This document shows positions 11,041 to 22,418 of a DNA stretch of 64,000 nucleotides, one piece after another. The translations under genes and the position numbers were made by a program. Source of the stretch: Lasiodiplodia sp. COLG20. Its lineage: Eukaryota > Ascomycota > Dothideomycetes > Botryosphaeriales > Botryosphaeriaceae. The DNA lies in the NCBI GenBank assembly GCA_009801085.1, contig VNWV01000002.1, positions 4,914,184 through 4,978,183 of the forward strand, in the 5' to 3' direction. Position 1 is the stretch's first letter; every line of letters begins with the position of its first letter. The notes under the pieces are model-generated. The model did no database searches and was not told the origin of the DNA. It worked only from the letters and a program-made list of their open reading frames with translations.

Positions 11041-11537
11041 ATCTTTGTTGAGTGTTGATCGTCACCTGTAGATGTCGATTTGAAGGCATTCCAGTATGTG
11101 GGCCGATAGAGCGCTTGTGTGCCTAAAAAAAAAAAAAAAAGGAGAGAGAAAGGTGGATCGGCGATCACGCATCGAACGGGTTGCGTCATCTTCGCGCAGA
11201 GACGCCGTGCGCTAATCGCCGCTCACCATTGACTTGCATACTTATAGGCTAATTATGGCGGCTTATGGCGCATTCTTGTGCTATATCGGAATAAAAGAAG
11301 TATTTTATTGGTGTTCAGAACTGGCGACAATGCAAGGCTGCAAGCTGAACTGAGACATGTGTAGAAGGCGACGAACACAATCCTTGCAATCTTCAGGCTA
11401 TGTGGGTGTGTTCATGCGTCCTTTAAGTCCCGTCAGATCTGATATATAGCCTCGCAAATCTCATCCCCCTCCGCAGCTCTTGCCACTTTCGATTGAACTT
11501 CAATGATCAATGCAACAGTTTGAACGCATCATCCATG

Positions 11538-12934
11538 ATGGCGGATTCCTTTTTCCAGTCGTTGGTCCCAGAAGAAGAAGTGTTCCATGCGGGAAACCAT
11601 ATCGACACTGATCACTGGGTTATCAAGAATCTCTCGTATTACGATACACAACGAATCAGGTGCTCATACCCTGTTAGCGGCAGCTACACACAGACTCCGC
11701 GCTATATCTATTACGTGTTCATCTTGGTTGCTCTCTTTGGAAGAAAATCAGCTTGGCTCACAAATGCCGCCCTTGGCCTGGTCATGACTCTTAGCTCAGC
11801 AGCAGCATTCCATGGAATAATTCTTGCAGCCATTCGTCGAAATATGGCTCCTTCATATCTCTTCGAGAACAGACTTTCGGAGGTTGTGCAAGTCGACGGT
11901 CCAACTTTTGCCAATCATATGACAGACGAATTGTTTTACAACAATATTACCCACGAGTCTTAGTTGCCAATTCTCCCAATGGTTCGGGGTCATGACGGCA
12001 GTGCAGTTCTGGCAATTGTAGGGGCGGCCTTCCTTGTTCTACTCCCCATGCAAGTTTGGTCCTCAACACTCCGTGAAGCGGGTATAGCAAGGACACTCGT
12101 TGGGCTTTGGAGCTGTCTGCTTCTTAGCGGTCTGATATCTGCTCTTATTTACGTCGAATACACCATCTTCTGGACCTTCCGGCAGTTTCGCTTCTGCCCC
12201 CCGGGAGCTGCTGATACGCTACCATTCAGCAATAAAGGACCCTACAACTACCTGCCAAATCGTACACACGGGGATCGATACCGCTGAAACAGGGTCGTTG
12301 GAGAGCAATATGTCTACAGAAATGCGACTGTTCGGTTTCCAGACATATGTCTATATCCTTGTTTCGAGTTTAAGTGGCTCCTGCGCGATCCGGAAGATAT
12401 CCACGTTGGGCCAGCCAAGCTTACCAGTTCCTCGGCACATTATGGGCCTTCACGATTATGTATTTCATGGTTGCCAGCTCTTGCATTTGCAATTTGTGTC
12501 TTCTATTGGCACCTCACACCAAAATTCTCAAGAATGATGATTGGGGAATCGATCAAACTCCCGTCGCACTCATACGAGACCGCCGATTCAGAGATCTCTT
12601 AAAACGAGCATATACCAAGACAACCCGCACAACTTCGAGATTGCACTGGGCCTGGAGAGCAGTTTTTGCCTTCATCTTTTGGTATGTTTCCCTGTTTGCG
12701 ATTGTAATGAGTCCGATTACACTTGTTGCTTTTGTTGCTGTTTGCGAAACAATATTGTTACCTGGTAAATCCGGGGTGGAAACCTTCCGGCATGTGGGCC
12801 AATGGGGTGCTTTAATTAATGCTGTTCTGATTATCTTGTCCACCGTGGGATCTCACTTTCTTGAACCTCGAGCACAACCGCCGTCGGAAGATGACGAAGC
12901 AGTAGAATTGCTAGCTGAAAGAGAATTAAGTTAG
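11538..12934 (+). pseudogene. dead tandem copy of the multi-pass membrane protein at 13.8 kb
   Basis: The frames in this stretch align throughout with the intact gene at 13787-15193, from the N-terminal signature (WVIKNLSYY versus WVIEEPSFY, then RYIYYVF versus RYIYYIF) to the C-terminal ETFRHVGQWGA shared by both. It is broken by TAG at 11961-11963 and TGA at 12285-12287. Both fall where the intact copy has tryptophan. A frame shift equivalent to loss of one base lies between about 12500 and 12545. The hydrophobic segments are still recognisable, so decay is recent compared with the duplication. Both stops are G-to-A changes on this strand, the direction expected of repeat-induced point mutation, but two changes prove nothing. 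Confidence 0.8.
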
Positions 12935-13786
12935 CCTCGCGGCCGTGATTCTCAGGCAACCACGGAAGAATTTTAGTCATAATGTATCTGATTGTTGCAA
13001 AAATGTTGCTACTTTATTCAATTTGAGCAGCCAAAAATGTTTGGAAGAAGATTTGGAAAGGCGGCAAAGAGGGATTGGAGTTTGCAGTAAGAGATTGGAA
13101 TGCAAATATTCTGTGACGCCCAACGTAGTCACTTTAGTGGAAGCCAGTTCAATCTGTCATCCAACAACTCCCACATTAGCTTTGTGTGTAACTCGCAGGA
13201 ATCGTTTGTGGAGTGACAATAGGTATGAAGCTTTTGCTGGAGTGTTTGCTACCCCGTAACTTGTGCACACTCGTCCATCCAACCTCCTCAACAACTCCAT
13301 TGCGGCATCACTGAGAAGTCACACCTGTCTTACAGAGTACAGAACTTGTACCAGAGATTTGTGCAGTGCAACCAGCCAAGTTCTGCACAGTCTACTGAAT
13401 TCATGAGTAATGAGGTCGCTTTAGAGAGTTTCGAGCTGACACTTATGTTTTGTCGAGGGAATTCCAATTAATATCAAGGAATACGTGGTAGATAACACTG
13501 AAAGGCATAGCTGGTGTATTGTAAGCCATACTAGTACTCGCCCATGATGTATGTACAAAGTCAAGCAAACAATCGATATCCAACCCGAGTATTCGAGGGT
13601 TACTCGGTGTTTTTTTTTTGGTCAGATGAGATTCACAGGATGATTGGTTCAGGGTCAACGGAGGCAACATTGCACAAGTATTGGTGTTCTACAAATCTGG
13701 ATCGGCAAGATAATTAAATTAGCCATAAATCCAAGTAGCGAAAAGTTCGAGGACTCGATTACCACCCTTTTACTGGTTGTACCAAA
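12935..13786. other. spacer between tandem copies
   Basis: No gene is supported in these 850 bases. A run of 9-10 T lies near 13610. It should contain the promoter of the intact copy. Confidence 0.5.
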
Positions 13787-15193
13787 ATGTCTGACTTCTT
13801 CCACACGTGGATCGACCCCGATGACACATTCGACCGCATTGCTTTGCACCGGGTCAACTCTACAGGCTGGGTCATTGAGGAACCCAGCTTCTACAACGCT
13901 CAATGGGTTAATTATTTTTACCCCATCAGCGGCGGCTATGGACCCACATCAAGATACATCTACTACATTTTCCTGGAGGCGGCTGTCATTCTACGAGACA
14001 AGGAGTGGGCAGCAACGACCGCCCTCGGCCTGGCCATGACATACAGCTCAACCGCTGCACTACACGCATTCATTTTATTCGTCCTTTTGCGAACCCGGAC
14101 CCCCGACAGATCAACCACCGAATATGTCCAAGTTGGCGGATCCACTTTTGCCGGTCAGATGGCTGTACAAGATGGTCACTACATTCAGACCAATCGGACA
14201 TCTGGTGAACTGTGGCTACCTGTCTCTCCTATGGTATGGGATGATGATAGCAACGCCGTATTGGCAATCCTTCAAACAGCGTTTCTTACTCTCCTCCCAA
14301 TGCACATGTGGTCGCCTCAAATCCGCAACGCCTCAAAAGGAAAGAAGATTCTGCTTAAGCTCTGGGGCTGCCTACTTTTCGCCGGCTATGCATTCTCTTT
14401 CTCTCACGCAAGCTATGGTGGGGCCTTCTCGATTCCCCAATTGCGGTTCTGTCCAAAATCTGCAGCAGACTCTCTCCCGTTCAAAGCTCACAGCTCCTTC
14501 CAGTACCCCAGTCGGGGAGAACCTGGGGATCGATATCATTGGAACCGCATCCTGGGTGATGAGTTCGTTTACAAAAACTCATCATCCGCCTTCCTGGACA
14601 GATGTTTGTATCCTTCCTTAGGATTCGATTGGCCGCTCCGAGACCCCGAAGACATAATTGTCTCAGAGATAGAGCATCCGCGCGTTCTTGTAAGTTGGAG
14701 CAATGGGATGACGTCACTCTTGTTGACCTTTACTCCCGCTTTAACCTACGCTATTGCGGCCGCCTTCGCTCACTTTCTCTACAATGGCGACCACCAGCTA
14801 TTTGATATCGCCCCTTCGCTTCGAAGCTGGAACTCGGAAATCAGCCTCCTATGGAAGCATGTTTGGGAAAGGCCCCCCGAGCGGCGTTCCTGCAGTCACT
14901 TTGCATACGTAATCATGTACCTCTCCGCCATATACTATAGGGTATACGTCATGTACCTGAGTCCATTGGTACTCTTATTTTTCATCATCTCATTTGAGGT
15001 TATGCTATCTCAGGCCGACCTCGGATTGGAAACGTTTCGGCATGTGGGACAGTGGGGTGCTGTGGTAGGCGCTGGCTTGGTGATTGTATACGCAGTGGCC
15101 TCACACTTCTTCGAGTCTCGTTCGAGGAACAGGAAGGAACCCCCGATTGGTCTTCATGGCACTCGCTCATGGTGGCGCCGCCAAGTCTGTTGA
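13787..15193 (+). CDS. multi-pass membrane protein of unknown function
   Basis: I do not recognise the family. The uninterrupted frame encodes 468 residues starting at an ATG (MSDFFHTWIDPDD). It has about seven or eight hydrophobic segments: near residues 60-80, 85-105, 160-180, 190-210, 305-330, 375-395, 405-420 and 430-450. Possible N-glycosylation sites (NSTG, NRTS, NASK, NSSS) lie in loops. The second half contains a long loop rich in aromatics and Pro, then a conserved FRHVGQWGA motif before the last segment. No intron is needed. A dead paralogue lies just upstream in the same orientation, so this is the surviving member of a tandem duplication. Function cannot be inferred beyond location in a membrane. 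Confidence 0.75.
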   Translation: MSDFFHTWIDPDDTFDRIALHRVNSTGWVIEEPSFYNAQWVNYFYPISGGYGPTSRYIYYIFLEAAVILRDKEWAATTALGLAMTYSSTAALHAFILFVLLRTRTPDRSTTEYVQVGGSTFAGQMAVQDGHYIQTNRTSGELWLPVSPMVWDDDSNAVLAILQTAFLTLLPMHMWSPQIRNASKGKKILLKLWGCLLFAGYAFSFSHASYGGAFSIPQLRFCPKSAADSLPFKAHSSFQYPSRGEPGDRYHWNRILGDEFVYKNSSSAFLDRCLYPSLGFDWPLRDPEDIIVSEIEHPRVLVSWSNGMTSLLLTFTPALTYAIAAAFAHFLYNGDHQLFDIAPSLRSWNSEISLLWKHVWERPPERRSCSHFAYVIMYLSAIYYRVYVMYLSPLVLLFFIISFEVMLSQADLGLETFRHVGQWGAVVGAGLVIVYAVASHFFESRSRNRKEPPIGLHGTRSWWRRQVC

Positions 15194-15271
15194 TTTTACT
15201 TCACTTAACGGCCGATATTCATGTATTTCAGTACTTCAATTCATTTACACCCCGGATTGTTCTCCTTCCCT

Positions 15272-16605
15272 TTAGCTGTGATTAGTGTAAGGCCTCTTCG
15301 CCTTCCCATCGAGGATACTTTGGAAAAACTCTTCCAGACTGATACCCTTCAGATCAGGATACAGCTTCTTCCCGTCCAAGTACCCCAAATACTCCGCATA
15401 CTCCGGGTTGTTGTCCCTACGGACCCCTATCGAGTAGTAGTATTGGAGGACATGGTGTTTGAGAATAGCCAGCATATCAGCCTCTCCATCGGCAAGCGCC
15501 TCCTTCACGTCCGGAATTTCAGCCATGATCTCGGGCCCATCGAGCTACAATCCGCAAGTCAGTCCAACCGCTTTTTTTGCTGCTCAATCGGAAGAAATCA
15601 AGAACTCACATATCTCCGCTCAATCTTCTCTCCACTCATCTTCTCCATCAGCTCGTACGCCTGATTCGGCGTCACAACCTCGCCGTACACAAACACCATC
15701 TTGTTCAGCGTCCGCTCATCCGCAATCACGCGCGCGGTGAAGCGCCCCACGTCCTCCGTCGCCGTCACAGCCGTCGGCACGTCGCCGTTGCCGGGAAGCA
15801 CGTTCGGCCCTCCTTTCATCGGCAGGATCTCGACGCGCACGTACTCGGTCCGGCCGGACGGCAGCGCGGGCACGAAGCCGTGCATCCACCAGCCGATGTC
15901 GATGACGGTGTAGCCGAGGCCTAGCTTCTTGATGTGGTCTAGGACATCCTCTTTCTGTAACGCATTCCGCGTTAGCATGACGTGCAAAACAGTTTCCTCG
16001 CTCTCAAGGGAGCTTTCATCTCCGGCATATCATTCCGTTTGTGCTCGGATGAGACTTAAACCCGAGCATCTCGGGAAAGGAATCCGAGACACGAACAGAA
16101 ACAAGAGCGAAGAGTAGAGGGGAAAAAAACACCCGTACCTTTCCCCGCACATCCACCACGCCCCGAGGCGGCGCCGCTGTGGCGAAGAAGGACGGCACGA
16201 AGCGCTGCACTCCCGCCGCCTTGGCTGCCGTCGCCAGCGCTATCTGGGCCTCCATCCCTTCCGGCCCGACGGCCGCGATGACGACGTCGATTCCGCGGAG
16301 GGCATGGATAGCTTGTTCGTCGTCTTGCTGCGCGTTGGCGGAGGTGTCGTAAGGGACGATGGTCACGCCGCGCTTCTGGAGGTCGAGGGTTTTGGGTTTG
16401 GTCATAGAGGCGGGGCGGATTAGAGCTGTGACTTCCTGGGTTGGTGGAATAATGGTAGTTAGAATGGCAGCAGATATCGAGAGAGTCGGGGGACAGATTG
16501 TATGAGGAGGCATACGAAAGCGGTAGAGGATTCGAGAAGGCCATTGACGATGGAGCCGCCCGTTTCGCCTGTGGCGCCGAGAATTGCAACTTTGATGGGA
16601 GCCAT
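15272..16605 (-). CDS. NmrA-like / isoflavone-reductase-like NAD(P)-binding protein
   Basis: An atypical short-chain dehydrogenase that probably reduces a small aromatic or phenolic substrate or senses NADP. Four exons fit: 16605-16516, 16435-16139, 15954-15610 and 15544-15272 (334 residues). All junctions are GT-AG and in phase. The N-terminus MAPIKVAILGATGETGG carries the glycine-rich dinucleotide-binding loop of the family. A second strand RGIDVVIAAVGPEGMEAQ and the core RFVPSFFA follow, where plant isoflavone reductases have RFLPSEFG. The catalytic Tyr/Lys of classical SDRs is not evident, as usual in this family. No cluster neighbours point to a pathway: upstream is a membrane protein and downstream a HET protein. 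Substrate is unknown. Confidence 0.85.
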
Positions 16606-17081
16606 TGCTTGTATTGTATACTTTTGGATACGGTGCGTTTTGAGGTTTCTGGTGTGATGGTTTAGTCCTAAATGGTGGGGACTGCAGCTTTTAAGCTGTG
16701 TCCTTTTCCCGTCATAGCTCGTGAATTTGTTTATCACCTCAGGAGACCTTTCTGCTTACTGAAGACTGCGGAGTTAGGCACCCGGCACTTGTTGCTCTAA
16801 CAAGGCTATTTGGGGAAATAATTTGTAGTTGCTTAATGCTCGTCTGTGCACCAACCAATCAGCACTCGCTTCGTCGGGAAAAACCTACAACAGTAGGGTT
16901 TCTGCAGGCAGGGCTGATAAATGAGACACGGGTAGAAGACTTCTGAGTTCCGTACCGAACGGAAAATGATCATTAGGACCACAAAAAAGCGTGGCACTAC
17001 ACCGAGAATGATTCCCTGGCCCCGGAGGCCTCGGAATACGGATGTATTGAAGCCCGTTGTGAATCCCCGAGATCACGGGTC
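16606..17081. other. spacer, no gene seen
   Basis: About 475 bases between the NmrA-like start and the HET gene stop. It should hold the promoter of the NmrA-like gene; no distinct motif was recognised. Confidence 0.5.
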
Positions 17082-19028
17082 TCATTCAACCCTGACCATA
17101 GCTTCCGAGGCACCTTCTAACATCTCCATGCTGCCTCCGTCTACAAAGCCGATACGTGTATATGATGTCTTGTTTTCAGAGGGCCCTTCCAAGACGAGCC
17201 CCACCCAGTTCATCCGATCTCCGGACCTGTTGGCATAGAGCAATGGTAGACAAAAGACCTCCTGCCCTACCGAGACGCCGTTCAGGACATCGGGCAGAAA
17301 ATGGGTTGTAGCGTTTCCTTTTGTCAAGTGGTAGTATTCAGAAGGCGATCCCCATCTGGCATCCAGGAACTCACCCAAGCTGAGTGAATGGCTGCCTATC
17401 GTGGCTTTTATAAGCGGGGCCGAGAGCACAAGGTGACCTCCTTTGACTTGGCCGTAAGGATCAAGCCCGCTCGGAGTACACCATCCATCAACCACTCTTA
17501 CAGCCCTCTCTCTCGATGTCTCATCGAACAGACCGTCATGGAACTGTACGTCTCCTTCCAAGGCAGCCCACGACCACGAAGGTGCCCGGTACGGATGTGC
17601 CCTGCGGTGAAGGTCTTGCGGCCTTTTACCAATCACGAGGACTGGGGTCCAGCACAGCGACTCGGGCATGCTCATGCTCCACATCCCTGCCATGTACGTC
17701 CCCAACTCGGCGCACTGTAAGCTCTGCGCAATACCCGAAAGGGCAGGTAGCCGGTCGAACTCCTTGGTGATGTCCTTGGCCGTAAACTCCTCGATCAGCC
17801 GGTACCAGATGTTGATCCGAGAGAGGAAGTCGCTCTTGCGGAAGTTCAGTGCAAACGCAGGCTTGAACGAATCTCGGAACCATGCACCCCGCTTGCTGAT
17901 GTCGGCCCCACACTCGCAATGGAAGGCCTCCATGCATTCCCACACCAGTTCCGCTTCTGTGTAGTGGAGCATGCGGGCCGCCAGGAAGCGTTCTTGCATC
18001 ACCCACGCGCGCTTGAAGATGGGATAGCCGTTTCCGAAGGCCAGGTGGCCCATGAAAGGGCCATGATCGGTGGTCTTCCTTGCGAGGACTCGAATGGGGG
18101 ACGCGGCATCATTGCTGCCCGCTTCGATCACGCAGACTTTCCTCTCAGAAAAACATCCGCGGGTCCCATCTGGTGCTGAAGTTGCCGAGACGACAAGATA
18201 GGCGTTTCGGTACACGCTCCACATTCTGCTCGCTTCCAGCTCCCAATCTGCTCCGTCGTCCTGAATGATGCAGAGGGAGTCGATCCAGAGATACTGGATT
18301 CCCAACCTCCGGGTAATGGTAACGGCGTCCTGGAAAGTCTTGGACAGAGATGACCAAGCTATTCTCTTCTTATGCTCTCCGATATTCGCCTTTAAAGTTC
18401 TGATAATTTGCGTTTTGCCCCAGCAGTGACTGAGTGCGATGTACTTCCCTCGTTGGTCGGGCGTGCTTTCGTGCAATCTGAGCTCATTTGGTTCATGTGA
18501 TGAGCCCACATACACCACCCGAGTGGGGAGAAGTGGCCCCAGATCATCAGGTACCTCGTAGCATCTGTGACTTTGGTCGCACCTGTGAAGCCATTTTTTG
18601 ATGAGATCGAATGACGCATTCGAGTCCGAAGCTTGAGCAGGCAAAGGGAGCGCTGGTTTGAATTGAGCCCACGCTGGCTCTCCTTCCCTTGCAGTCAGCC
18701 ACGCATAAAATAATGAATAGGGGCTTACAGGGAAAGTCCGCATACCAGCTTCAATGTAAAATTCAACATCTATCTTCCCTGCGGCGTTATGCGAAAACCC
18801 AGCGGACGCTCTCAAAGCATCGTTGTTACGCTCGAAGGCCAGGCTTTCGTCAAGCATCTGCGGGAAACCCTGGTCGTTCCTGTGTAGTCTGGAGATGCCT
18901 TGCCAGAGGATGGAGCACTGGGCGCATTGGTCGGATGATCGGTGTATGTCTGCGATAGTTGGGCAGTCGTCCAGACTGGGGCGGTTCAAGAGATCCTTGC
19001 ATGTCGTGCAGCTGTCGCCGTGCTCCAT
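17082..19028 (-). CDS. HET-domain protein (heterokaryon incompatibility type)
   Basis: A single-exon gene of 648 residues. The N-terminal 60 residues contain paired cysteines (CTTCKDLL and CAQCSILW) common before HET domains. The HET domain spans about residues 196-340 and shows its three blocks: YIALSHCWGK, then RRLGIQYLWIDSLCIIQDD, then YRNAYLVVSATSAPDGTRGCF. The C-terminal half is variable and contains the frequent RAPSWSWAALEG motif. HET proteins can trigger cell death when incompatible fungal strains fuse, often together with NLR partners. The window also contains NLR remnants at 58.7-61.2 kb, but no evidence links the two. It is likely cytoplasmic, with no signal peptide or membrane segment. 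Confidence 0.93.
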   Translation of the reverse strand: MEHGDSCTTCKDLLNRPSLDDCPTIADIHRSSDQCAQCSILWQGISRLHRNDQGFPQMLDESLAFERNNDALRASAGFSHNAAGKIDVEFYIEAGMRTFPVSPYSLFYAWLTAREGEPAWAQFKPALPLPAQASDSNASFDLIKKWLHRCDQSHRCYEVPDDLGPLLPTRVVYVGSSHEPNELRLHESTPDQRGKYIALSHCWGKTQIIRTLKANIGEHKKRIAWSSLSKTFQDAVTITRRLGIQYLWIDSLCIIQDDGADWELEASRMWSVYRNAYLVVSATSAPDGTRGCFSERKVCVIEAGSNDAASPIRVLARKTTDHGPFMGHLAFGNGYPIFKRAWVMQERFLAARMLHYTEAELVWECMEAFHCECGADISKRGAWFRDSFKPAFALNFRKSDFLSRINIWYRLIEEFTAKDITKEFDRLPALSGIAQSLQCAELGTYMAGMWSMSMPESLCWTPVLVIGKRPQDLHRRAHPYRAPSWSWAALEGDVQFHDGLFDETSRERAVRVVDGWCTPSGLDPYGQVKGGHLVLSAPLIKATIGSHSLSLGEFLDARWGSPSEYYHLTKGNATTHFLPDVLNGVSVGQEVFCLPLLYANRSGDRMNWVGLVLEGPSENKTSYTRIGFVDGGSMEMLEGASEAMVRVE

Positions 19029-19751
19029 GGCTGATCTATGAATGAAATTCCGGCAACTGAGCAGACGTTGATGGGTTTGAGTGGGGTTGGCTACGCGCTG
19101 TTACCTTTTTTCAGCTCACGCTTACAGTGCCCCACTTTCCTATTTAAGACAATTCTGTGGTGCCTGAGTTCCTTGCGAGTAGTCGGCATGAGGCATCCAT
19201 GCTCGAAGGACAGGGCCACATCTACGAGTGATATCTGCGTCATTGCTTGACTGCGAGGGCAAAGGGGCATTTGAAAATTCTCTTATCCATCATGAAGGGT
19301 CTGAGGTCTGTCTGCTGTACGAGCCGTGAGAGAATTAATCTGCGTAATGAGCCATGAATTTCGGACTTGCCTTTGCTTTGAGTATTTCCTTCGCCGCAGT
19401 GGACATTGAGCCGGTTCGAATATGTTCGGAAGCAACTGAACAGTAGAGCATGAGCAACATGCAGAATAGGGATAGTGAGTCTATATGCAATGCAATGAAC
19501 GAGAAGTTGGCTGGAGAACAATAGTAGGAACAACGATTACACCAGAAAGTATATAAATGAACGCCGCGCTTGTGGAATGACCGAGATGAGAGTGACTTGA
19601 CAACATGAACAGAGAGCCATACGCCTCCGTGCGTTGAAACCACAAAAAGTCATTCTCTATCCGCTTCATGCCTACATTACTTTCTCTCTCTTCAATCCCA
19701 ATCCAATGGTGGCTGTAAAGGCCTCTCTCAGACAACTCGGGAGGCCAACAA
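19029..19751. other. spacer, no gene seen
   Basis: About 720 bases between the HET gene start and the end of the cyclopropane-synthase-like gene. Open frames here are short and unconvincing. Confidence 0.5.
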
Positions 19752-21330
19752 TTAGAGAGGCACCTCCTCCATCATCTCGACTGCACCTTCTCTTCCAACC
19801 GTAATAATTACATCTCCCAACGTCTTCGCGCGGAACCCTGCCTCGCAGTAGGTGAAGTAGTACTCCCATTTCCGTCTGAAAGTCTCAACGTCTTTCTTGC
19901 CCATGATCTGTCCCCGCTTTTCGCTGTCGCGGAGTAACGCGGGCCGGACGTGTTCGTCGAAATTCTTCATGAAATCCTCGCGCCAGAGCCGCAGCGTTTT
20001 TGCGTAATGCGGGCCGATGTTCTCGATGTTGTCGACAATCAGCGTCTTGCGGCTTCCGGCGTTGATGGAGGCGACGAGTTGAGAGACGGTGGGGAGATGG
20101 CCGCCAGGGAAGATGTAACGGCGGATGAAGTCATCAGAGGCGGCGTAGGCATCATAGCGCTAAAGGTCTGTCAGCATGTTTGGGAAGATTTGGAGAATAG
20201 CCATGCGCCACAGATATTAGAGTGAATGAATGAACTTACTGTTTCTGGCATTGTGATGCATTGGAAGACCGCAATGCCGCCGTCCTTTTTCAGCAGCCTG
20301 TTGACGCACTCAAAATACGTGACAAGGAACTCCTTTCCCACGGCCTCCAGCATCTCAATGCTTATTATCTTATCGTAGGCACGTCTTTCGTTCTGCGGAG
20401 GGGGCAGGGCACGGTAATCGCACAATAGCACCTCAATACGGTCTTCAAGGCCTGCCTCCCTGATGCGCTCTTCTGCAAGTTCCTTTTGCTCCGTGCTCAG
20501 GGTCAGGCTAGTAACCCGGCAGCCGGCGTTTTGTACTGCGCGAATGGCGAGACTCCCCCAGCCGGTGCCAATCTCAAGCACGTGGTCTCCTGCTTTGATA
20601 TGAGCATTGTTGATGAAGCGGTCCAACTTTCGCATCTGTGCGGCCTCCAGAGTCTCATCTGCGGACAGCGGTGATGATTTGGGAAGCCAAATTGGGCACG
20701 AATATGTCATGTCCGGGGACAAGAAGGCGGCGAACATGTCGTTGCTGATATCGTAATGTGCGGCAATGTTCAGGCGTGCGTTGGAAAGGGTGTTCGTCGC
20801 TCGTGCTAGACCTGCAATGTTTGTGCTGATTGTGGACGTGATTGTTGAGCCATCCGAGAGGTCCTCGCGATTCAAAATGAACAGCTGCGACCCTGTGTCA
20901 GCGGAAGAAGCATTATTTTGCGATGTTTGCTGGCATACCTCGAAGAACGCGGTCAGATTTGGGCATGAAACCTCGCCTAGCATGTAGCTCTCTGCGAAAC
21001 CCTTGCACAAGAGTTAGCGGGGTGATTGGACTACATGCTGACAGCAACTGGCGCAAAACGTACCATATCCGCAAAAAGCAGCATTCGCACCCAGAATGCG
21101 TCATTGTGCACGCGCAAGATGGTCTGAGGTAGACCGGCCCGGTTCTCGGTGCTTCCACAAATGGTCTCCTTTCCATCCGTATCCACGACTTCCAGGCGAC
21201 CCCTCCGCATACGCGTCAGGACTGACATGACAGCGCTTCGCGACAATGTCACGAGCGGAGCCCAGGCTGCGTTACCAGCATAACTGCGTAGCGCATTAAA
21301 GCGCGACGCAAGGGGGGTTATTATTGCCAT
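19752..21330 (-). CDS. cyclopropane-fatty-acyl-phospholipid synthase-like methyltransferase
   Basis: Family members transfer the methyl group of S-adenosylmethionine to a double bond of a lipid acyl chain. Four exons fit: 21330-21064, 21001-20939, 20884-20240 and 20159-19752 (460 residues). All joins are GT-AG and in phase. The motif HYDISNDMFAAFLSPDMTYS near residue 153 is diagnostic for the CFA/mycolic-acid synthase family. The SAM-binding motif VLEIGTGWGS is at about 212-221, followed by VTSLTLSTEQKELAEERI and SIEMLEAVG. The C-terminal IFPGGHLPTVSQL and the late YYFTYCEAGF stretch match the usual end of the family. No transmembrane segments like those of sphingolipid C9-methyltransferases are visible. 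The exact lipid substrate is unknown. Confidence 0.9.
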
Positions 21331-22418
21331 TGAAAGTATAGGCTTCGGTTCTCAACTGGAAATCGCGTCGAAGCTCACCGCAAAATATGCGTCCGATTTA
21401 AGATGACCGGAGAAGTTCGGCTATGACGAAAAGACTTGTTGGAGTTCGGACAAGGGCCCTGGTCCCGCAGATATGGCGCAACAGGCGTGGGAAGTTGTCG
21501 CGGGGCGGCGGCGTGAGAGACAGAAAAGGCGCAAGACAAAGAACCTCCCACAACAATGACGCGGGGCAAGAAAGGCACTGTGGGGGAGAAAGAACGCAGA
21601 TGACGGCGCGACTGGAAAGAAGATTGGCGGGATAAAAAGATTCCCAGGGCCGCATATATTCTAGGGCGCCTCGGAGGCATGGTCCTGGCACAGGTCCGCG
21701 GCGGACAGACACAACCCCGGGTTGCAGCATGACTGGTGGGGCATTTGCTGAGTGAGAGGTGCGACGAGCAACCAGAAAGGTGGGCTATTCGTCGTATCGG
21801 GCGTAGACTGGCGGAGAGTGCTGTCGCTGCTTTACGCAAGCCATACCGTTTGGAGCGCGTCAATGACGTTTGCGGAATCAGGGCTCGGGGCGGAGCCTGT
21901 CAAAATCACCGGCCGATGCGATACTGTACTTCTCGTGGGCTGGGAAGTGGCGGCTGTATACGAGAGCCACAGAGGATAGCATTTGCTGACATGGTGATCG
22001 ATGGTAGGCTGCGACAATTGTGGTGCTGTCGCAGGCAGCGGATGGAAAGCGTTCCGTTGATCCCTGCAGGCACAGCGACCGCCGGCGATTGCGGGGAGCT
22101 CCTTCGATGGTCGCGACCGATGTACCGAGCACGTACCCGCCCACGCCGATTTGCGACAATACCCATGTGTCAGTCTCTTTTCCATCCATGCAGGATGCCG
22201 GCCAATATGAATGTTCGACCCTCGCTCGGATCGGGCAGCAGTTGGTGTCGCGATGGTGAGACGATAGGCAGGCACAGGCGCTGTTACAGGGGTTGGCCGA
22301 TCGGCTTATCTTATCGAGATTGCTGATCGCGACCGTGCGCTGGAACGCATCCAACGCGTCGATCTGCTTTGACGCGTCTTCCGCTCTGCAACACTTGCGA
22401 CGCCGTCTACCATTCACC
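21331..22418. other. divergent spacer
   Basis: No gene is supported. A 196-codon frame (21736-22326) lacks domains and lies in a promoter region shared by two divergent genes. Confidence 0.45.

Noticed and set aside
15272..21330. secondary-metabolite gene cluster around the NmrA-like and methyltransferase genes
   Set aside because: No polyketide synthase, peptide synthetase, terpene cyclase or cluster regulator in the window; neighbours are unrelated.
21736..22326. 196-codon open frame in the spacer before RNH203
   Set aside because: No domain, Arg/Cys-rich, lies in a divergent promoter region.
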